From positions 109,655 to 173,654 of the forward strand of contig DAHUYW010000003.1 in NCBI GenBank assembly GCA_027306915.1: 64,000 nt of DNA, written 5' to 3'. Positions 60,189 through 64,000 of this stretch are shown here, piece after piece; within the stretch, counting starts at the first letter, position 1, and every line of letters starts with the position of its first letter. Made by a program: the position numbers and the translations under genes. The notes under the pieces were generated by a model. That model was given only the letters and a program-made list of their open reading frames with translations, searched no databases and was not told the origin of the DNA. The stretch is from Spirochaetales bacterium (lineage in GTDB: Bacteria > Spirochaetota > Spirochaetia > DAHUYW01).

Positions 60189-61190
60189 CTACTCGCTTTC
60201 GAAGAGGGTCGCGGGCCTCGTGTCTCGCTCGCGGCCGCCTAAGAACTCGTAGTCGATGGTGCGGTCGAGCCCCTCGCGTAAGGTGACCAGAGGAACGAAA
60301 TCCGTCGAAGCGATGCGAGACGAGCGGAACTGGGTCGTGGCGCAGAACTTCTTCACGCGGATGGCGCTGATCGGAAACTCTCGGCCAGTGAGCTTCGCCG
60401 CCGCATCGAGCGCAAGCCCCCCCGCGTAGCCGACCGGATAGGGGATGCGAACGCCGAGCCGCTCCGGCTGCCCGAGGCGCTTCTTCACGAGCGCGACCAG
60501 CTCGTTCATCGAAAGATCGGGCTTGTCGATGTAGTTGTACAGGTGCTCGCCTGAGCCGAATCCGGCGGCCTTCGCCAGGAAGGCGGCGATGTTCTCGACG
60601 AAGGCCATCGATTTCACGTTTCGTCCCGAGCCGACCATGGCGAAGCGCCCCGAGGACATCTGGCGGAGCAGGTTGTAGACATTGCCGCGGTTGCGCGGCC
60701 CGAAGATCACCGTCGGCCGCACGATCGTGAGGCTCCGCGCGCCGTCGGCGGCGAGCCATTCCCGGTAGACCGCCTCGGCTTCAAGCTTCGTCCGCCCGTA
60801 GTCGTTGAAGGGGTTCGGGGCGCCATCCTCGTCGGTGTCGGGAGGGGCGAAGCCGTAGACCGCGACCGAGCTCGTGAAGACGATCCGCCGGATCCCCAGC
60901 TCCTCAGCCGCTCGGCAGACGTTCCGCGCCCCCCCGACGTTCACCTCGTCATACAGCGAGCGCGGCTGGACGTTGTCCTTGTGCTCGGCGGCGAGGATGT
61001 AGACGAGCTCGCTCCCTTGGAGCGCCGCTGCAAGCGAAGCAGCATCGCGCACGTCGGCGCGGGTCCACAGCTCGGGGTAGGTTGCGCTCTTCGCCTTGTC
61101 GGCGATGCGGACGGTCTCGCCTGCATCAAGCAGCTGTCGAGCAAGCTCGGTCCCGATGAAGCCGGAGCCGCCGACGATGGTGGTGGTCAT
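60189..61190 (-). CDS. NAD-dependent epimerase/dehydratase (extended SDR)
   Basis: The 333-residue protein begins with the NAD site 'TTIVGGSGFIGTELARQLL', then 'ADVRDAASLAAAL' and 'LVYILAAEHKDN'. The catalytic triad lies in 'RIVFTSSVAVYGF' (Ser) and 'PFNDYGRTKLEAE' (YxxxK). The C-terminal half with 'VRPTVIFGPRNRGNVYNLL' is the sugar-binding part. These enzymes epimerise or dehydrate nucleotide sugars; the substrate is unknown. The 'GPRNRGNVYNL' form recalls surface-polysaccharide enzymes. It is flanked by two copies of the same nuclease-like family, one broken. Confidence 0.88.
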   Translation of the reverse strand: MTTTIVGGSGFIGTELARQLLDAGETVRIADKAKSATYPELWTRADVRDAASLAAALQGSELVYILAAEHKDNVQPRSLYDEVNVGGARNVCRAAEELGIRRIVFTSSVAVYGFAPPDTDEDGAPNPFNDYGRTKLEAEAVYREWLAADGARSLTIVRPTVIFGPRNRGNVYNLLRQMSSGRFAMVGSGRNVKSMAFVENIAAFLAKAAGFGSGEHLYNYIDKPDLSMNELVALVKKRLGQPERLGVRIPYPVGYAGGLALDAAAKLTGREFPISAIRVKKFCATTQFRSSRIASTDFVPLVTLREGLDRTIDYEFLGGRERDTRPATLFESE

Positions 61191-61297
61191 GGTGCTCTCC
61201 TCGGGACGATCGATCAGGGTACGATAGGCTCAAGAATGACCAATGCGGACATGAAGGTCAAGGAATCAAGGATTTCTAAGGGCAAGCCGGCGGGACC

Positions 61298-62017
61298 CTA
61301 TTCAGGCGCGACCTGCCGGGCGTAGCGTAGCTCGATCACCGAGCTGTTGACGAGCTTCACTTCCGGGAATTGCTCGCGGGCGTAGCTCGCGAGCGCCGGC
61401 GAGATGGAATGGCCGACAAGGAAGGGGTAGACCTTCTTCGCCGTCTCCCGTCCGACGCGTGCTGCCAATTCGGTGAAGCGACTGAGGTCACTTTTCCCGG
61501 GTTGAGCCTTTGCCTCTCCGATCAAGACAACCTCACGCCCATCGAGGAGCCCCTCGGCGTAGATGTTGACCTCGTCGAAACGCCCGTCGCCGTACTCGAT
61601 GTTCCGTCGCTCGACCACGCCTACCTCTATGCCGTATTCCTTGCGCGCGAAGGAGCGAACGAAGGGGAATATCGAGTTTTCGAGTCCATAACCTACGGAC
61701 GCGGAGAGGCCGCCGACCTGCTTTCGCAAATCGTCGAGACCCTTGGTGAGCCGATCGATGGCGCGCTCGGAGTGTAGCTGCGCAGCGGCGAGCTCATCCA
61801 CGCGCCCGGCGAGCTCCGCAAGCCGTGCCTCCGTGCGGGCCTGCGCGGCGGCGAGCTCCTGCACTGCGGCGCGCAGCTCTCTGAAGTCGCCTTTGATGAC
61901 AGAATTGGCCAGCTCCTCGTACACCTGGCCTATCGCCGAGGCGACGAGCCGCGCCGCCTTGTCGTCAAGCGCGGTCGAAAGCTCCTCGTAGAGTTTCAGG
62001 GGGTTAATCACCGCCAT
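61298..62017 (-). CDS. Coiled-coil protein with PD-(D/E)XK nuclease-like C-terminus
   Basis: The 239-residue protein starts at ATG 62017 behind GAGGTGAAGG. Residues about 40-115 form a coiled coil with repeats such as 'ELAAAQARTEARLAELAGRV' and 'LRKQVGGLSASVGYGLEN'. The C-terminal part has 'GDGRFDEVNIYAEGLLDG' and 'VVLIGEAKAQPGKSDLSRF', with the D...E-x-K arrangement of the restriction-endonuclease-like fold. Family members of this shape are common beside mobile elements and in spirochaetes, but activity has not been established to my knowledge. It borders the IS3 relic. Confidence 0.75.
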   Translation of the reverse strand: MAVINPLKLYEELSTALDDKAARLVASAIGQVYEELANSVIKGDFRELRAAVQELAAAQARTEARLAELAGRVDELAAAQLHSERAIDRLTKGLDDLRKQVGGLSASVGYGLENSIFPFVRSFARKEYGIEVGVVERRNIEYGDGRFDEVNIYAEGLLDGREVVLIGEAKAQPGKSDLSRFTELAARVGRETAKKVYPFLVGHSISPALASYAREQFPEVKLVNSSVIELRYARQVAPE

Positions 62018-62110
62018 GTCCCTTCACCTCAAGAATATACCTCATCTACCCGGCGCGGCATAGCGGCGCTTCAGCGCGGCGTTGTACTGTTCCCCGTCTT
62101 CCTGGACCAG

Positions 62111-62902
62111 TCAAACTGCTATTTGCCTCCGAAACTCGGAGGGTGTTCGATAGCCCAATACTGAATGTGGCCGCTGCTCATGGTGGTAGCGCATCCATTC
62201 GGCGAACCGGCGAAACGCGTCATCGGTATCTTCGAGATTTTCTTGCCAGAACAACTCCTCTTTTGCGGTGCGCAAGAACCGCTCAATCATTCCGTTTTGC
62301 TCCGGAGTGTAGGGCGTGATGTACTCCTGGGTGACATTGAATCTCCTGCTGACCTGAGTGAAGGCCTTTGAGCCGAATACCAGCCCGTTGTCGCTTCTGA
62401 CGGTGAGCTCGTTGCTGGTCGCGTCGATCTGCCACAGCTGATTCGGCCGCTCGGGTCGAGCCGCCCAGCCTTTCGCTCGCGGTCGGCCGCCTTTCGGTTT
62501 GACCCACAGCTGCTACTGATTCCGTTTGATAATCCGGTGGATCTTCTTGCGGTTGAACCACGTACCGAGCTTGCGGTACAGCTCTACTCGGATTCTGCGA
62601 AGTCCACACCACGGGTAGGCCTGAATGATGGCGCAGATCTCCAGTTGCAGCTCACTATCGACCGCAATCGCTTTGCGCTGGGCCACCGGCTTGTAGTACA
62701 TCGTCGAGCGCGCCACACCAAGGGTCGAGCACACCTTACGCAGGGAGACCTTCTTTCCCTCGGCATTCAATCGAGTGTGAAGAGTCAATATTGAGTCTCC
62801 TCGCGCTCTCCCAACAGACTCGAGGCTTTTTTTCGATGCCATTCTCCAGCACCAGCTCGCCAATCTTGCGTTGCAGCGACTTGATTTCCTTGCGGTGTGC
62901 AA
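62111..62902 (-). pseudogene. IS3-family transposase orfB, inactivated
   Basis: The first part reads as an HTH_21 region ('STLGVARSTMYYKPVAQRKA', 'ICAIIQAYPWCGLRRIRVEL', 'KIHRIIKRNQ'), then meets a TAG at 62515-62513. Beyond that the frame continues 'RPNQLWQIDATSN' and 'ELTVRSDNGLVFGSKAF', 'YITPYTPEQNGMIERFLRTA', 'RYHHEQRPHSVLGYRTPSEF'. First Asp (QIDAT), second Asp (SDNG) and the final Glu (MIERF) of the DDE triad are present, but only about 7 residues separate the first two Asp, where about 50 are expected. So an internal deletion and a nonsense codon both inactivate it. Confidence 0.85.
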
Positions 62903-63096
62903 CCATCTGGTCGTTCGAGTTAACGTTCAGATTGCGCCTGCCGCCCTCAAGGAACTGCTCGATCCACGTATTGACTTCCGACTGCCTCAGGACATTCCCC
63001 CGACACGCGTCGGCAAGCGGTCTTCCCATTCTTCACGATGGCCAGCACCAACTCCGCCTTGCGGGCTGATGTCCATCGGTGCACGTTTCGATCCAT
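62736..63096 (-). pseudogene. IS3-family orfA, frameshifted
   Basis: ATG 63096 opens 'MDRNVHRWTSARKAELVLAI', then 'VKNGKT', after which the homology moves to the next frame as 'LADACRGNVLRQSEVNTWIE' and 'QFLEGGRRN', with the coiled-coil 'VAHRKEIKSLQRKIGELVLE' following. This is the order of an IS3 orfA (helix-turn-helix then leucine zipper), broken by one frameshift near 63020. Confidence 0.75.
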
Positions 63097-63178
63097 TCCG
63101 GGCCTCCCACACCTTTGGTATAGGGTGGTCCAGGAATCTTGGGGAACGCAATACCCACTCGCCGCTGCATATCTCTCT

Positions 63179-63781
63179 GGGTGACTGGACAGATTTACGT
63201 TCAATGCTCCAGAGGAGGACCGAAAGAAGGCGCAAGAACGTGAGTCCGAGCACCCCAGAAAGATTATATGCATCGATGAAGCGGCGGTACAGTCACACAT
63301 CGACCAGCTCGTGCGTGGATCGGCTGACAAACGCATCGCCCTACGAGCGAACGGAAGGGCGCAAGGATGCTCGTGCCGGCAGCTACCAACGCAAACTCCA
63401 CACCAAAAGCGGTGAGGTTACGCTGAAGGTTCCAAAGCCGCGGTAGGTGCCGTTTGAAACGGCAATCATTGAGCTAGTTACCGCAGGCGGGAGAGCTCGG
63501 TGGAAGAAGCCTTCGTCGAGATGTACTTGGCCGGGGTGAGCGTGCGCCGCGTGGAAGACATCACCGAAGCGTTGTGGGGAACGAAAGTCTCTCGGAGCAC
63601 GGTGCATTTCTATCGCAACGGGTTCTCGGTTGTGCCGAAGGGCAAAGCGCGCCAAGTTGCGGCGATGGTCCACCAGGACATCCAGGAGACACTCGAATAC
63701 ATGAACTTCCCGGATGAGCATTGGCGTCACATCCGAACCAACAACCCAAACAAAAGAGCGAAAGAATCTGGACACTACCCC
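63179..63781 (+). mobile_element. IS256-family insertion sequence, heavily deleted (about 0.6 kb)
   Basis: The ends carry imperfect inverted repeats: GGGTGACTGGACAGATT (63179-63195) and, as complement, GGGGTAGTGTCCAGATT (63765-63781). The 603-bp interior is the remains of an IS256 transposase. A full element of this family is about 1.3 kb. No target-site duplication was found. It lies 43 bp from the IS3 relic, in the opposite orientation. Confidence 0.7.
63262..63781 (+). pseudogene. IS256-family transposase remnant with several deletions
   Basis: The start is in one frame ('IIDEAAVQ'-like 'ICIDEAAVQSHIDQLVRGSA'), then shifts to another for 'YERTEGRKDARAGSYQRKLH' and 'TKSGEVTLKVPKPR', where a stop follows. 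A further frame gives 'EEAFVEMYLAGVSVRRVEDI', 'TEALWGTKVSRSTV' joined directly to 'HFYRNGFSVVPKGK'. In intact members these blocks are separated by over 100 residues that hold the first two Asp of the catalytic triad. A second loss precedes 'FPDEHWRHIRTNNP'. The order of blocks is unchanged, so it is a relic in place. Confidence 0.85.
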
Positions 63782-63832
63782 ATGTTGCTACTCGTAGCGC
63801 GCGGTTTCGACTTGCGATTCACGAGCATGTAG

Positions 63833-63934
63833 CCGGCGGGCCATCGGGTGAAGACTCGACGGCATGAGAGCCTAAAGCCGCCGGCTCACATGTCTCGAGC
63901 CCACGGCTAAAGAGTCTCCGGCAGTGCACAAAAA
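63833..63934. other. Non-coding flank with short GC repeats
   Basis: After the IS256 relic, imperfectly repeated words such as GCCGGCGG, GCCGCCGG and TCTCGAGCC appear, but there is no reading frame, structure or recognised site. Confidence 0.3.
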
Positions 63935-63961
63935 AGCCCTGCGGCGCTCGGCCGCAGGGCT
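63935..63961 (-). terminator. Intrinsic terminator of a minus-strand gene beyond the right edge
   Basis: A perfect 11-bp stem AGCCCTGCGGC (63935-63945) and GCCGCAGGGCT (63951-63961) with a GCTCG loop. The A-run at 63929-63935 becomes a T-run on the minus strand, downstream of the hairpin for transcription coming from the right. Confidence 0.75.
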
Positions 63962-64000
63962 GATCGAACCGGCCCCTGAGCCTGCGAGAGCTACGGCGAA

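Larger units (their letters stand above)
62099..63136 (-). mobile_element. IS3-family insertion sequence, decayed (about 1.04 kb)
   Basis: Terminal inverted repeats TTCCTGGACCA are visible at 62099-62109 and, as the complement, at 63126-63136. Between them lie the remnants of orfA and orfB on the minus strand, in the normal IS3 order. orfB ends two bases after the left repeat, which is typical. I find no target-site duplication. The element is shorter than an intact IS3 member because part of orfB is missing. Confidence 0.8.

Noticed and set aside
62091..63143. Target-site duplication around the IS3 relic.
   Set aside because: The bases next to the terminal repeats are inverted, not direct, copies; they were counted as part of the inverted repeat instead.

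Overview
This window is a high-GC, densely coded bacterial chromosome segment with short intergenic gaps and genes on both strands. Several traits fit a spirochaete of the Spirochaetales/Treponema-like lineage: a MurA with Asp in place of the active-site Cys, a ProRS of the archaeal/eukaryotic type, a DUF2259-like secreted protein, many small lipoproteins with relaxed lipoboxes, and a YbjN/STAS/PspA cluster. That placement is an inference from gene content, not a sequence search. I see no rRNA, tRNA or CRISPR array.

Layout. 1-7.4 kb: the end of a phosphate butyryl/acetyltransferase gene, a bifunctional-nuclease/UVR protein, a 1201-residue GH13 amylase-family protein, a Rossmann-fold protein and a dicarboxylate/amino-acid:cation symporter. 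6.8-11 kb, minus strand: two envelope proteins, proS and a DUF2259-like secreted protein. 11-16.5 kb: a membrane protein, a class A penicillin-binding protein, a polyprenol/diacylglycerol-kinase-like protein, a membrane protein and a CoA-binding protein. 16.7-20.6 kb, minus strand: a sigma-70 factor preceded by 23-bp direct repeats, lgt, a MinD/ParA-like ATPase and a membrane protein. 20.7-25.1 kb, plus strand: an S41 protease, rsmE, a WecG/TagA glycosyltransferase and an NtrC-like response regulator that has no DNA-binding domain.

25.1-31.3 kb: a secreted protein, then an operon of STAS/zinc-ribbon, YbjN and PspA genes, an OmpR-type winged-helix protein with a pseudo-receiver, a 400-bp non-coding gap with DnaA-box matches, and two coupled membrane proteins. 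31.3-41.9 kb: murA (Asp117), lysC-thrC, an HD-domain protein, a LacI regulator, msrA, a sugar dehydrogenase/lactonase pair and an HGSNAT-like acyltransferase. 42-51.5 kb: two tandem, homologous adaptor + RND-permease pairs without an outer-membrane factor.

51.7-64 kb: a DUF4143 ATPase, a bidirectional terminator, a four-gene sugar ABC operon (DUF2291, ATPase, permease, binding protein), a Phd/PIN toxin-antitoxin pair, two lipoproteins, an NAD-dependent epimerase and a PD-(D/E)XK-like protein. Relics lie among them: a DUF4143 fragment, a truncated second copy of the nuclease-like gene, and internally deleted IS3- and IS256-family elements. This end of the window is the accessory part.

The clearest functional link is regulatory. 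The sugar ABC operon has a perfect 26-bp LacI-type operator immediately downstream of its promoter. A near-copy lies in the same position before the lacI-family gene 20 kb away, so one autoregulated repressor probably controls both loci. No single wholly new system is evident. The best leads are the sigma-factor repeat array, the STAS/YbjN/PspA unit beside the pseudo-receiver regulator, and the DNA-binding-less NtrC-like protein.
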